From CAZSAL01 sp964604825 (GTDB lineage: Bacteria > Elusimicrobiota > Elusimicrobia > 2-01-FULL-59-12), in contig CAZSAL010000039.1 in assembly GCA_964604825.1 (NCBI GenBank), positions 1-26,194 on the forward strand: a DNA stretch of 26,194 nt. Reading direction: 5' to 3'. Below the pieces are notes generated by a model that searched no databases, was not told the origin of the DNA, and saw nothing but the letters and a program-made list of their open reading frames with translations. The stretch's first letter is position 1. Each line of letters begins with the position of its first letter. Of the stretch, positions 1 to 7,232 are shown one piece after another. A program made the position numbers and the translations under genes.

Positions 1-42
1 TTCGCAACGATGAGGTCGAGGGTTCGAGCCCCTTCACCTCCA
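1..42 (+). tRNA. 3' end of a tRNA, probably tRNA-Ser (cut by window edge)
   Basis: The T arm (GAGGG, loop TTCGAGC, CCCTT) and the 3' acceptor strand CACCTCC with discriminator A are visible. The rest lies outside the window, so the anticodon cannot be read. CACCTCC would pair with a GGAGGTG 5' acceptor strand, which is common in tRNA-Ser, and a tRNA-Ser gene next to dnaX is a frequent arrangement in bacteria. The following bases are GCA rather than CCA. The same 30 bases occur again at 87-116. Confidence 0.55.
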
Positions 43-61
43 GCAACGTGCTTCCTTGCAA

Positions 62-119
62 GAGCGGTCGCCAGACATATGGCGACAGGTCGAGGGTTCG
101 AGCCCCTTCACCTCCACCA
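62..119 (+). repeat. Second, incomplete copy of the tRNA-Ser 3' half with encoded CCA
   Basis: Bases 87-116 repeat bases 13-42 exactly and continue into CCA at 117-119. Just upstream, GTCGCCA and TGGCGAC form a 7-bp hairpin (67-86) that looks like the long variable arm of a class II tRNA. Only 44 bases separate the two repeats, and no GGAGGTG 5' acceptor strand is seen between them. This copy is therefore not a complete tRNA gene. It could be a scar of recombination or integration at a tRNA 3' end, or part of an unusual tRNA arrangement that begins upstream. Confidence 0.55.
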
Positions 120-139
120 AATTTCCTTCAGACAACCTT

Positions 140-1897
140 ATGAGCTATCGGGTTCTTGCAAGAAAATACCGTCCGCAATCCTTTAATCAGATTATCGGAC
201 AGGCCCACGTGGCCACGACTCTTGTCAACGCTCTGCGCGGAGGCAAGGTGGCGCATGCGTATCTTTTCTCCGGCCCCCGGGGAGTGGGGAAAACCACTAC
301 GGCGCGCATACTTGCAAAGGCTTTGAACTGCGCGAAAGGGCCTACGTCTGATCCCTGCAATTCCTGCGATTCCTGCCGACGGATAGCCGAGGGACAGGAA
401 CTGGTGGATGTCCTGGAGATCGACGCCGCATCCAACCGCGGCATAGAAGAAATCCGGGAACTGCGCGAGAACGTTCGCTACGCACCCGCCCGCAGCCGTT
501 ACAAGGTCTACATCGTTGACGAAGCCCATCAGATCACGCATGACGCCTTTAACGCTTTCCTGAAAACCCTGGAAGAGCCTCCGGAGCACGCTGTTTTTAT
601 CCTGGCAACCACGGAATATCAAAAGATACCGCCAACAATTCTTTCGCGCTGCCAGCTGTTCCGGTTCAAGCCGGTTTCAACTGAGGAAATTGCGGCGCAT
701 CTTGAACGCCTGTTGAAAGAGGAAAAAATTGAAGCGGAACGCCAGGCTTTGGACCGCCTGGCCCGAGCCGCGGGCGGATCTGTCCGGGACGCGCTCAGCC
801 TGCTTGATCAGGCTCTGGCCTATTCTCCGCAGACGCTTACTGTTCAGCAGGTGGAAACGCTCCTGGGATTTCTGCCTGAGGAATTTCTCAAAGGTTTTGC
901 GGCAGCTCTGCTCAGCCGGGAGCCTGCCGTCGTGCTGCAGTGGATTAAAAGATTGTCAGATGAGGGATGGGAGCTGCCGCAGTTTGTGCGGGACTTCCGC
1001 GAATTTATCAGGCTTTCGATCATGGACCAGTTAGGCGCAGGGGGAAAACCTTCCGAACTCGTTCTGGCGGAACGAAAACTTTCCCTTGCGGAAGCCCTTC
1101 AGATGGTCAGAGTATTTGGGCAGTGTCTTGACGAAATGCGCTGGAACGACAGCCCACGCCTGGTTCTGGAATTGTTCAGCCTGCGTCTCACTCAGCCTTT
1201 CATCGACGCAGGCATGCTGCTGCGGAAAATTGAGGAACTGGAAAAACAGCTAGGCGCAAACAAGGGGAAAACGGAACAGCCGTTTATTCCGTCGCCCCGG
1301 CAATCTCCGCCAGACGTCCGGCGGGATCTCGCCAGCGGTGTGGCGGACGTAAGCCGGGGCCCATCCGATAGAGAGCCCACTTTGATGGATCCCGGTTTGC
1401 GGCCTGCCGGGAAGACGGCTGAAGGGAGTACCGGCCAGCCATCAGGGGCAAAAGTCATGCCACCTCCGCCTCCCTCGCTGGAAACCCCAAAGCCGCGGAG
1501 CCCCGAAGCCGTGCCTTCGTCGCCCGAGCCAGAGGCAGTAGCCGAACAATGGCGCAAGCTGATCAAGGAACTATGGAAAAAGCCCATGGTCGCTTCCCAA
1601 CTGGAGCACGCCCGCGTGAAATCGGCGGGAGGAGGGGGCTGGGTTATTTCTTTCCCGGATAAATTCGGCATGGAAATTGCGCAGCGCTCCATCGCTTTGA
1701 TTCAGGAGACGCTCGCTGCAATAACCGGCGGCCCTGCCCGCATCAGTTTCGTCCATGAACCGCGCGAAAATAATGATGAAGCCGAAATTGAGACGATCCC
1801 CGCAGAAGTTGAAGAGGCTGTTTCCGAAGCCGCCAAGGACGAACGCGTCAAGAAACTTCTGAAGACGTTTAAAGGAAAAATCAGGCCGCGGGAATGA
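140..1897 (+). CDS. dnaX: DNA polymerase III subunit gamma/tau
   Basis: This is the ATPase subunit of the clamp loader, which links the replicative polymerase to the helicase and loads the sliding clamp. The start at 140 is chosen because MSYRVLARKYRP is the conserved DnaX beginning. The open frame continues upstream to 56 but would translate tRNA sequence. Visible features are the Walker A GPRGVGKT (residues 45-52), zinc-binding cysteines 64, 73, 76 and 79, DEAH (127-130) and the SRC sensor motif (169-171). A proline-rich linker covers roughly residues 395-470, followed by a tau-type C-terminal region. Length is 585 residues. No good Shine-Dalgarno lies in the 20 bases between the tRNA-like 3' end and the ATG. 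No A-AAA-AAG frameshift heptamer was found, so a separate gamma form is not supported. The last codons overlap recR by 4 bases. Confidence 0.95.
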   Translation: MSYRVLARKYRPQSFNQIIGQAHVATTLVNALRGGKVAHAYLFSGPRGVGKTTTARILAKALNCAKGPTSDPCNSCDSCRRIAEGQELVDVLEIDAASNRGIEEIRELRENVRYAPARSRYKVYIVDEAHQITHDAFNAFLKTLEEPPEHAVFILATTEYQKIPPTILSRCQLFRFKPVSTEEIAAHLERLLKEEKIEAERQALDRLARAAGGSVRDALSLLDQALAYSPQTLTVQQVETLLGFLPEEFLKGFAAALLSREPAVVLQWIKRLSDEGWELPQFVRDFREFIRLSIMDQLGAGGKPSELVLAERKLSLAEALQMVRVFGQCLDEMRWNDSPRLVLELFSLRLTQPFIDAGMLLRKIEELEKQLGANKGKTEQPFIPSPRQSPPDVRRDLASGVADVSRGPSDREPTLMDPGLRPAGKTAEGSTGQPSGAKVMPPPPPSLETPKPRSPEAVPSSPEPEAVAEQWRKLIKELWKKPMVASQLEHARVKSAGGGGWVISFPDKFGMEIAQRSIALIQETLAAITGGPARISFVHEPRENNDEAEIETIPAEVEEAVSEAAKDERVKKLLKTFKGKIRPRE

Positions 1898-2481
1898 ATA
1901 GTCTCGAAAATCTACGGCAGCGCCTGGCGCTTTTGCCCGGTGTGGGGCCGAAGATGGCGGAACGCCTGGCCCTTCACCTGTTGCGCGCCACCGATCAGGA
2001 AGTGCAGTTGCTGATCCATGGCCTGGAGGAGGCGCGTCGCCAGGTGGTTTATTGCCCGGTCTGCTTCAACTGCACCGAAGATGTTCCCTGCCGCATTTGT
2101 TCCGACCAGAGCCGTGATCCCGGGATTATTTGTGTAGTTGAGCAGCCGCCGGACGTGGAAGCTCTGGAGAAAACAAAAGCGTTCAAGGGGCGCTACCATG
2201 TGCTTCATGGCGCGCTTTCACCCATTGACGGTATAGGTCCCCAGGATCTGAAAATTGCTGAACTGCTGAAAAGGATTGCAAACGAAGAAATCCGTGAAGT
2301 GATCATTTCTACGGATCCGACCCTGCCGGGGGAAACCACTGCCACCTACCTCGCCGAAAAAATAAAAAACCTTGGAGTGAAAGCCTACCGCATCGGCTAT
2401 GGTCTGCCCATGGGCGGAGATATCGAATACACCGATGAGCTTACCCTGACCCGCGCTCTGGAAGGGCGCCGGGAAATCTAA
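1894..2481 (+). CDS. recR: Recombination mediator protein RecR
   Basis: RecR works with RecO (and RecF) to load RecA on SSB-coated single-stranded DNA at gaps. The 195-residue protein has the usual length and order: a helix-hairpin-helix near residues 8-30 (LPGVGPKMAERLA), a C4 zinc finger with C54, C57, C66 and C69, and a Toprim domain from about residue 77, with the acidic E83 and a STDPTLPGET stretch near 139-148. The start ATG overlaps the dnaX stop (ATGA), which suggests translational coupling. In many bacteria ybaB/ebfC sits between dnaX and recR; here it is absent. Confidence 0.96.
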   Translation: MNSLENLRQRLALLPGVGPKMAERLALHLLRATDQEVQLLIHGLEEARRQVVYCPVCFNCTEDVPCRICSDQSRDPGIICVVEQPPDVEALEKTKAFKGRYHVLHGALSPIDGIGPQDLKIAELLKRIANEEIREVIISTDPTLPGETTATYLAEKIKNLGVKAYRIGYGLPMGGDIEYTDELTLTRALEGRREI

Positions 2482-2532
2482 CATCAAGGAAGTATTTCCA
2501 CCTCCTTCGCCCGGCCAAAGTGTCGGGAGAAT

Positions 2533-2551
2533 ACTGACGTCAGTCTTTTTT
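2533..2551 (+). terminator. Weak candidate terminator after recR
   Basis: ACTGACGTCAGT is a perfect 12-base palindrome followed by C and six T. It lies at the convergent ends of recR and the response-regulator gene, and the T run falls inside the last codons of the latter. The stem can be only about 4 bp once a loop is allowed, so termination is plausible but weakly supported. Confidence 0.3.
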
Positions 2552-4075
2552 GAGGAAACGGTGAACCCGTGCGGCAAGTTCTACGGGAGAGAAGGGCTTT
2601 AGCATGTAATCGTCTGCCCCCAGTTCGAATCCACGTACAATATCGCTTTCATTGCCAAGCGCGCTCAGTATTAGAATCGGGACCTGTACAAGGGTGGGAA
2701 TTTTCCGGAAACGCTCGATAACCTCGAAACCGTCCATCCCGGGCAGTTTCAAATCAAGAATGATCAGGGAAATTGAGGGATCGTTTGCATAAGCCAGCGC
2801 CTTGTCTCCATCAGAAGAATGGATGATTTCAAATCCCTCCAAGATAAGACGATCCTTGATAACGGTGGCGATGAAACGATCGTCTTCAACGAGAAGTATT
2901 TTTTTCTTAGGCCTTTTTACGTCGGCCGCTTCCGACAGCACGCGTGACCGCCCGGCGCTTTTTGCCATGTAGAGGTAGTGGTCCGCTTCGGCCACAGCTT
3001 TGTCGGCAGACATGTCTTCGCTGATCTGAATCACTCCTGCGGAAAATGAAACGTGGAATGTGCGGCCGTTGTCTCCTTCGAAAATGCTTTTGCGCACCGC
3101 TGTCAGAGCTTTTTTCACCGCCAGGTGCGCCTTTGCCAAGGCAGTATTGGGAAAAAAGACCACGAATTCCTCTCCGCCCCAGCGCGCCAGAAAATCCGAA
3201 AGCCGAAGGTTCTGAGCAATAAGCTGTGAAACTTTACGCAGAGCGGCGTCGCCGGCCTCATGGCCATAGATGTCGTTGATGGCTTTGAAACGGTCGATGT
3301 CGATGATCGCCAGTGAAAAAGGCTGTTCCGTACGGAATGACTGCATGCTGGCGCGGGCATAAGCTTCGTAAAATGCAACCCGGTTTGGAAGGCTTGTGAG
3401 CGAGTCCTGGCGCGATTGCCGTGCCAGTTCGGCTGACTGTTGAATTTTCGCCGCAACCGCCGCGGACAACATATCCGGTTCAAAAGGTTTTTCGAAGTAT
3501 GCGTCCGCTCCCAGCGCGAAGCATTCGGTTTTTGTCTGCGGCGATCCTTTCCCGGAGACAACGATAATCGGAATAAGCGAACAGTCCGGGCGGGAGCGCA
3601 GACGGACAAGCAGGTTGCGCCCGTCTGTGTCGGGAAGTTTCAGGTCAAGCAGGATAAGGGAAATTTTTGTATCCGCCAGAATTTTTTCCGCTTCTTCCGC
3701 GGAAGAAGCGACGTGAATCTGGCGGTTGGGCGCGGAAAGCCGTTGAGAAAGGACGGAAGTGGTAACGAGATCGTCGTCTATGACAAGCACTCCCAGGCGC
3801 TCAAATTCCTGTTCCGGGAAATGCTCGCGGAAGCGATTTAGAAACCGATCAAGGCGCGTGGCGATGTGTTCGTCATCGGCCTCTTCCACGGCGGTCGCTT
3901 CTTCGGCGATGTCTGTCAATCCGTAAATTCTGCTGGAAGTGCGCAGGGAGTGGGTAATGCGTCGGACGGTGGCTATCGCTTCGGGAGAATTTGCTTCCAG
4001 ATCCTTTTTCGTCGCGGATAGTGCATCCATCCGCGCAGAAAAGCCTTCCCAATACCAGTTTCGAAGATTGTCCAT
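2540..4075 (-). CDS. Response regulator: Hpt-like, REC, GGDEF, REC diguanylate cyclase
   Basis: The 511-residue protein starts with a helical segment containing ITHSLRTSSRIYG (His42), resembling a histidine phosphotransfer (Hpt) domain. It continues with receiver domain 1 (about 95-212; acidic D101/D102, phosphoacceptor D144, K196), a GGDEF domain (about 224-382) with intact GGEEF at 300-304, and receiver domain 2 (about 392-511; phosphoacceptor D441, K493). RxxD (291-294) five residues before GGEEF matches the allosteric I-site, so c-di-GMP feedback inhibition is likely. The protein should make c-di-GMP from GTP under phosphorelay control. Having an Hpt-like segment and two receivers flanking the cyclase is less usual than the PleD order REC-REC-GGDEF. 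No partner histidine kinase is in the window, so the input is unknown. It converges with recR. Confidence 0.9.
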   Translation of the reverse strand: MDNLRNWYWEGFSARMDALSATKKDLEANSPEAIATVRRITHSLRTSSRIYGLTDIAEEATAVEEADDEHIATRLDRFLNRFREHFPEQEFERLGVLVIDDDLVTTSVLSQRLSAPNRQIHVASSAEEAEKILADTKISLILLDLKLPDTDGRNLLVRLRSRPDCSLIPIIVVSGKGSPQTKTECFALGADAYFEKPFEPDMLSAAVAAKIQQSAELARQSRQDSLTSLPNRVAFYEAYARASMQSFRTEQPFSLAIIDIDRFKAINDIYGHEAGDAALRKVSQLIAQNLRLSDFLARWGGEEFVVFFPNTALAKAHLAVKKALTAVRKSIFEGDNGRTFHVSFSAGVIQISEDMSADKAVAEADHYLYMAKSAGRSRVLSEAADVKRPKKKILLVEDDRFIATVIKDRLILEGFEIIHSSDGDKALAYANDPSISLIILDLKLPGMDGFEVIERFRKIPTLVQVPILILSALGNESDIVRGFELGADDYMLKPFSPVELAARVHRFLKKD

Positions 4076-4173
4076 GACTAAACGACGTAAACCTCAGGTT
4101 ATCTGTAGAAGAAAGCGGCTGCAAACCATTTTAACATTGAGTTTCAGTGATGAAACAAAAAAATGAATAGAAG

Positions 4174-4191
4174 CGTAGGAATGTTCCTACG
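4174..4191. promoter_or_regulatory. 18-base inverted repeat upstream of the response-regulator gene
   Basis: CGTAGGAA and TTCCTACG are separated by two bases, giving an 8-bp perfect inverted repeat. It lies in the 185-base gap between the CBS gene, which ends at 4261, and the response-regulator start at 4075, both on the minus strand. A smaller hairpin, GTTTCA-GTGA-TGAAAC, follows at 4141-4156. On the minus strand a run of seven T follows the first repeat only after about ten bases. It could be a protein-binding site or a poor terminator for the CBS operon. Confidence 0.4.
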
Positions 4192-4260
4192 TTGTGCTCC
4201 ACACGGATTAAGGCGGGCGTGTTGCGCCGCTGCTTCTTGAAAGTGCCGCGATCAAAGACC

Positions 4261-4716
4261 TCATAATGAAGTAATTTCTTTTGGTTTTCTCCGGATGCGT
4301 CCGGATACGGATGAGTGTTCAAGAACTGACGCCACAAGGCGCAGATCGCCGGTCTCCGCCGCCAGATCCCCTACGGAGACAATGCCAGCCAGCTTTTTTT
4401 CCTTGTTAAGAATCAGAAGTCGGCGAATTTCCTTGTCCGCCATGATTTGCGCTCCGTCTTCGATTCGGTCGTCTTCATAAGCGAAAACCAGGTCGGGCGT
4501 CATCACATCCCGAACCGGTGTCGCACGCGGGTCCGAGCCGTCGGCGGTGGCCATCACAGTGATATCGCGGTCCGTTACAATGCCTATAAGCTGGCCCTGA
4601 TCAGTTACAGGAAGCATTCCGATTTCAGCGCCTTTCATTATTGAGGCGGCATCTTTGACGGATGCGCCGGCTTCGATCGTTTCTACATCGGGCGTCATAA
4701 TTTCTTTCAAGAGCAT
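4261..4716 (-). CDS. CBS-domain pair protein
   Basis: The 151-residue protein consists almost entirely of two CBS motifs (about residues 5-58 and 70-122), with the typical phrases MTPDVETI, GIVTDRD, VMTPDLV and GIVSVGDLA. CBS pairs bind adenine nucleotides or related ligands and act as energy or ionic-strength sensors. Stand-alone pairs of this kind are common among stress-induced genes. There is no membrane segment, so it should be cytoplasmic. The gene begins 10 bases after the end of the lmo0937-family gene on the same strand, so the two probably form an operon transcribed from the divergent region at 4889-5002. The C-terminal tail (SGRIRRKPKEITSL) is basic. Its ligand cannot be told from the sequence. 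Confidence 0.88.
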   Translation of the reverse strand: MLLKEIMTPDVETIEAGASVKDAASIMKGAEIGMLPVTDQGQLIGIVTDRDITVMATADGSDPRATPVRDVMTPDLVFAYEDDRIEDGAQIMADKEIRRLLILNKEKKLAGIVSVGDLAAETGDLRLVASVLEHSSVSGRIRRKPKEITSL

Positions 4717-4726
4717 AAAATATCTT

Positions 4727-4888
4727 TTACAGGAATCCAGTGCGACCGCTTAACAGCCGGATCAGGACGATAACAAAGGCGATGATCAGCAACACGTGAA
4801 TGTGGCCGCCAAATGTGTGGGAGCTGAATGTTCCGGTCAGCCACAGGATCAGCAGAATAATGAACGTTACCCATCCCAAGTTATTCAT
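4727..4888 (-). CDS. lmo0937-family small membrane protein (DUF5670-like)
   Basis: Reading the minus strand from ATG at 4888 gives a 53-residue protein. Its hydrophobic segments WVTFIILLILWLTGTF and VLLIIAFVIVLIRLL are separated by a short loop containing TFGGHIH. This two-helix pattern, with the loop Gly-Gly and His-Ile-His, matches the lmo0937 family as I remember it. A GGAG lies about 6 bases before the ATG. The function of the family is unknown; members are often found beside other stress-type small proteins. It is first in a probable operon with the CBS-pair gene. Confidence 0.8.
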   Translation of the reverse strand: MNNLGWVTFIILLILWLTGTFSSHTFGGHIHVLLIIAFVIVLIRLLSGRTGFL

Positions 4889-5002
4889 AGGACACTCCGC
4901 AAAAGGCGGCGGTTGCCGGTAGTGAATTCGCCACGTGTAACCATCCTAGGATGTTATGTGTCTCAACTTGTGCGCACAGTTTGTGCAGACATGGAGGAGC
5001 AG
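4889..5002. promoter_or_regulatory. Divergent regulatory region with two palindromes
   Basis: This gap separates the lmo0937/CBS operon (minus) from the YqjD-like gene (plus). It contains two perfect palindromes, CATCCTAGGATG (4942-4953) and TGTGCGCACA (4969-4978). A plausible plus-strand promoter is TTGCCG (4913-4918), a 17-base spacer, then TGTAAC (4936-4941). The first palindrome would lie at the start point of that promoter, where a repressor could act. The promoter match is moderate (4 of 6 in each box). Confidence 0.4.
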
Positions 5003-5269
5003 ATGGAACAGCGCAAAGAAGCCGCTTTCGAGAATGCAAAGGAACAGATTTCAGATGCAGCGGACCGTCTTAAGGCAAAAAGTCGCGAAGCCTGGGAATA
5101 TGCAAAAGAAAAATCTCATGAAAAATGGGAAGATGCCCGGGCGCAGGGCGAACAATTCTGGGACGATACGCAGCGCATTGTTCAGAAACATCCCGGCAGG
5201 GCTTTAGCGATTTCATTTCTGGCTGGAGCTGTGATCGGAGCGTTGCTGTTTTCCAGGGAGAACGACTGA
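5003..5269 (+). CDS. YqjD/ElaB (DUF883)-like C-tail-anchored protein
   Basis: The 88-residue protein has a highly charged, Ala-rich helical region (residues about 1-60; likely amphipathic or coiled coil). A conserved-looking KHPGRAL then leads into a single C-terminal membrane helix (about 66-83) ending in SREND. This order is that of the E. coli YqjD/ElaB family, inner-membrane C-tail-anchored proteins induced in stationary phase and reported to bind ribosomes. The start at 5003 is preferred because GGAGGA lies 5 bases upstream. An ATG at 4991 would add four residues (MEEQ), and an even longer reading from 4796 runs through the regulatory region and lacks family character. Confidence 0.75.
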   Translation: MEQRKEAAFENAKEQISDAADRLKAKSREAWEYAKEKSHEKWEDARAQGEQFWDDTQRIVQKHPGRALAISFLAGAVIGALLFSREND

Positions 5270-5376
5270 TCAGATAGATTTGCCCGATGATGGGCGAATA
5301 AAACGATGGCGTCCGGTCTGTGGGGTAGGGATCGGCGCCATCTTTTTGTTCCCCGTAAATTTGATCTCAACGGCCC

Positions 5377-5847
5377 ATGCTTCAGCGAACCGCTCTTACA
5401 GCAATCCTCGTCGGCGCCATATGCGGCGCAGGCATCGCGCAAAAAAGAATTGAATTACAGGAAGATCTGGGCATTGGTCTGGCGGTGGGACAGCCCTCCG
5501 GTGTCAATATCAAGTATTGGCTCTCCGCTACTGAAGCGCTGGATTTGGCGGCCGGATATCACTTCAACAGAAATGCTGATCTCCATTCTGATTTCATGGT
5601 CCATTCCTACCTCGTTTCAGTTCCGGAAGGATGGATGCTTGCATACGTCGGGCTGGGCGGTCGCGTTACCGCTGGCGATGGCTATACTGTAGGTCTTCGC
5701 TGGCCGATAGGTTTAACCTATCTTCCCTTTGCGTATCCCATTGATATTTACGTTGAATTCGCGCCTGTATTAAACGTGGCTCCTGAACTAGGCCTGGACA
5801 GCGATGGATTTGTCGGTGTTCGCTACTATTTCGCGCGCTTCATGTAA
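5377..5847 (+). CDS. Small predicted outer-membrane beta-barrel protein
   Basis: The 156-residue protein has a signal peptide (about residues 1-21, ending GAGIAQ). Alternating hydrophobic and polar strands follow, rich in Gly, Tyr and Trp, for example GIGLAVGQPSGVNIKYW and FVGVRYYFARF. About 135 mature residues would suit an eight-strand barrel or a similar beta protein. No enzyme motif is visible. There is no obvious Shine-Dalgarno before the ATG, so the start is judged from the signal peptide. It lies between a YqjD-like gene and a DUF1328 gene on the same strand, in a cluster of small envelope genes. Confidence 0.65.
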   Translation: MLQRTALTAILVGAICGAGIAQKRIELQEDLGIGLAVGQPSGVNIKYWLSATEALDLAAGYHFNRNADLHSDFMVHSYLVSVPEGWMLAYVGLGGRVTAGDGYTVGLRWPIGLTYLPFAYPIDIYVEFAPVLNVAPELGLDSDGFVGVRYYFARFM

Positions 5848-5891
5848 CCCGCTTAGAAAGAAACCTGTCAAATTGTTGGGAGGATTCAATC

Positions 5892-6071
5892 ATGATGCGG
5901 TGGGCAATAGTATTTTTCCTGATCTCAATCGTTGCCGGACTTTTCGGTTTCACAGGGATAGCTGTTGGCGCTGCGGCGATCGCAAAAACGCTGTTTTTCG
6001 TCTCTTTAGCGCTTTTTGTGATCTTTTTAATTGCGGCGGTTTCAGTCGGCCGGTCAATAACCCGGCTTTAG
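5892..6071 (+). CDS. DUF1328-family small membrane protein
   Basis: This 59-residue protein consists of two hydrophobic helices, AIVFFLISIVAGLFGFTGIA and FVSLALFVIFLIAAVSV, joined by GAAAIAKTLF. The pattern RWAIVFFLISIVAGLFGF-TGIA-AIAKTLFF is the DUF1328 (YtjA-like) signature as I know it. Function is unknown; homologues are typical short stress-associated inner-membrane proteins. GGGAGG lies about 7 bases before the ATG. Two ATG codons occur in tandem (5892 and 5895), so the protein may be one residue shorter. Confidence 0.82.
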   Translation: MMRWAIVFFLISIVAGLFGFTGIAVGAAAIAKTLFFVSLALFVIFLIAAVSVGRSITRL

Positions 6072-6097
6072 GGTAACTAAGGAGGGAACCTGAGGAT

Positions 6098-6412
6098 ATG
6101 AAAAAGATCATGTTGGGTATTGTTGTGATTTCTGCCTGCTATGCGGGGATGGCTGGTGCGGATGACTGGATTGCGACCGCACAGGCGGTTGTCCAGCAAC
6201 CCATAAGATGGACAGAACTCAGCGGCAGGGTAACAAATGTGAATCTGCAAACCCAGACTTTGCAGATTTCAGAGCTGGCGACCGAAAAAATAATCGAGAT
6301 ACCGGTAACGGAGAACATCAAGATTTACAAAAAAGGCAGGCACGAAATATCAATGGGAGACCTGGAACGCGGAGACAAGATTACGGTGCGCAACAGCAAT
6401 CCCAGCGGATAG
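6098..6412 (+). CDS. Secreted small OB-like (DUF5666-type) protein
   Basis: The 104-residue protein has a signal peptide (residues about 1-21, ending GMAGA), then one small beta domain: SGRVTNVNLQTQTLQISE, IIEIPVTENIKIYKKG, ISMGDLERGDKITVRN. This layout (V-x-x-V-x-x-x-x-x-T-L-x-I, then a V-T-x-x-x-K-I strand and D-L-x-x-G-D-x-I-T-V) is typical of small periplasmic OB-like or DUF5666-type domains. The assignment rests on this pattern only. GGAGG lies about 15 bases and GAGGA about 6 bases before the ATG. It continues the plus-strand run of envelope genes. Confidence 0.65.
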   Translation: MKKIMLGIVVISACYAGMAGADDWIATAQAVVQQPIRWTELSGRVTNVNLQTQTLQISELATEKIIEIPVTENIKIYKKGRHEISMGDLERGDKITVRNSNPSG

Positions 6413-6499
6413 CCGGAAAAGAATTTTGTAACCAAAACTCTCCAAGGTTTGTCTAAAAAACGTTCCTTTTAATTAATTTTTAAGGTTTGGGGAGGAGTT

Positions 6500-6991
6500 A
6501 TGAAAAAGATATCCATCGTATTAACGGCAGCAATGGCGACGATGCCGGTTTTTTCCGCATCCTCAGGGAACCATCCTATGGCGGGATGCGGACTGGGATA
6601 TCTGCTGCTTTCAAATAAAGACAATGACAAATTTACCCAGATAGTCGGCGCAACAACGAACGGCACTTTTGGGACGCAGACTTTCGGCATCTCCTCCGGC
6701 ACATCCGGATGCACGCAGGACGGCGCAGTAAAGTTGGCCAAAGAGACCGAAGTGTTTGCAGAAGTTAATCTCAAGAGCCTGCGGCGCGATCTGGCCGAAG
6801 GACGTGGCGAATTTGCCGATGCATTCGCCTCGTTGATAGGCGTTCCGGAATTCCACAGGGCAGATCTGATCAGCTTTCTGCACGCCAATTATGCGGATAT
6901 TTTTCCGCGGCCTGATACGGATGCCGATGCCATGCTTCGTGCCGTAGCGGTAAAGCTTTCGCAGCATCACGAGTTCTTCGAAAAAGCGTAG
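6500..6991 (+). CDS. DUF3015 family secreted protein
   Basis: The 163-residue protein has a signal peptide (residues about 1-19), then GCGLGY near 32, and the block TTNGTFGTQTFGISSGTSGC. That block is the diagnostic DUF3015 phrase as I recall it. Two cysteines (in AGCGLGY and SGTSGC) could form a disulfide in the periplasm. The C-terminal half is helical (AEVNLKSLRRDLAEGRGEFADAFASL). GGGGAGG lies upstream of the ATG. DUF3015 function is unknown; as I remember, members often accompany DUF4105 (Lnb) proteins, one of which lies at 10674-12611. Confidence 0.85.
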   Translation: MKKISIVLTAAMATMPVFSASSGNHPMAGCGLGYLLLSNKDNDKFTQIVGATTNGTFGTQTFGISSGTSGCTQDGAVKLAKETEVFAEVNLKSLRRDLAEGRGEFADAFASLIGVPEFHRADLISFLHANYADIFPRPDTDADAMLRAVAVKLSQHHEFFEKA

Positions 6992-7031
6992 TGTTGGAGA
7001 CACAATACTAGAAAACGGAGGAAATACCCCA

Positions 7032-7232
7032 ATGAATACAAAACGAGTCGTTGCCTCATCCGGACTTTCCCGCTCCACCGGGAGAACGCGCAAGTATGCT
7101 CCGCGTGTGCGTTCTTATCCTTCCGTACAGAGAGCGCCCGTAGTCATGCAGGAAATGACGGTAACCAACCCTTCGGAAACACTTGCGGCCTTGTCGCCGT
7201 TCTGGGCGAGACGCCTGGTGTATTTCAAGTAG
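7032..7232 (+). CDS. Small basic protein, unrecognised
   Basis: The 66-residue ORF has GGAGG about 10 bases before its ATG and sits in line with its neighbours. It is Arg- and Ser-rich in the first half (RSTGRTRKYAPRVRSYPS) and ends PFWARRLVYFK. There is no signal peptide or membrane segment. I recognise no family. Its stop codon overlaps a GTG that opens the next frame (TAGTG), which could couple translation. Confidence 0.5.
   Translation: MNTKRVVASSGLSRSTGRTRKYAPRVRSYPSVQRAPVVMQEMTVTNPSETLAALSPFWARRLVYFK

Noticed and set aside
56..139. N-terminal extension of dnaX to an ATG at 56
   Set aside because: It would translate the tRNA-like T arm and CCA; the conserved DnaX start is at 140.
1560..1585. 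Possible dnaX frameshift site (TGGAAAAAGC)
   Set aside because: The heptamer is G-AAA-AAG rather than A-AAA-AAG, and no Shine-Dalgarno stimulator is seen at the right distance.
4796..5002. Long upstream extension of the YqjD-like ORF
   Set aside because: It runs through the divergent regulatory region with palindromes and has no family character; GGAGGA supports 5003.
5278..5299. Possible small hairpin TTGCCC/GGGCGAA after the YqjD-like gene
   Set aside because: A bulge and only four to five firm pairs; no U run on the plus strand.
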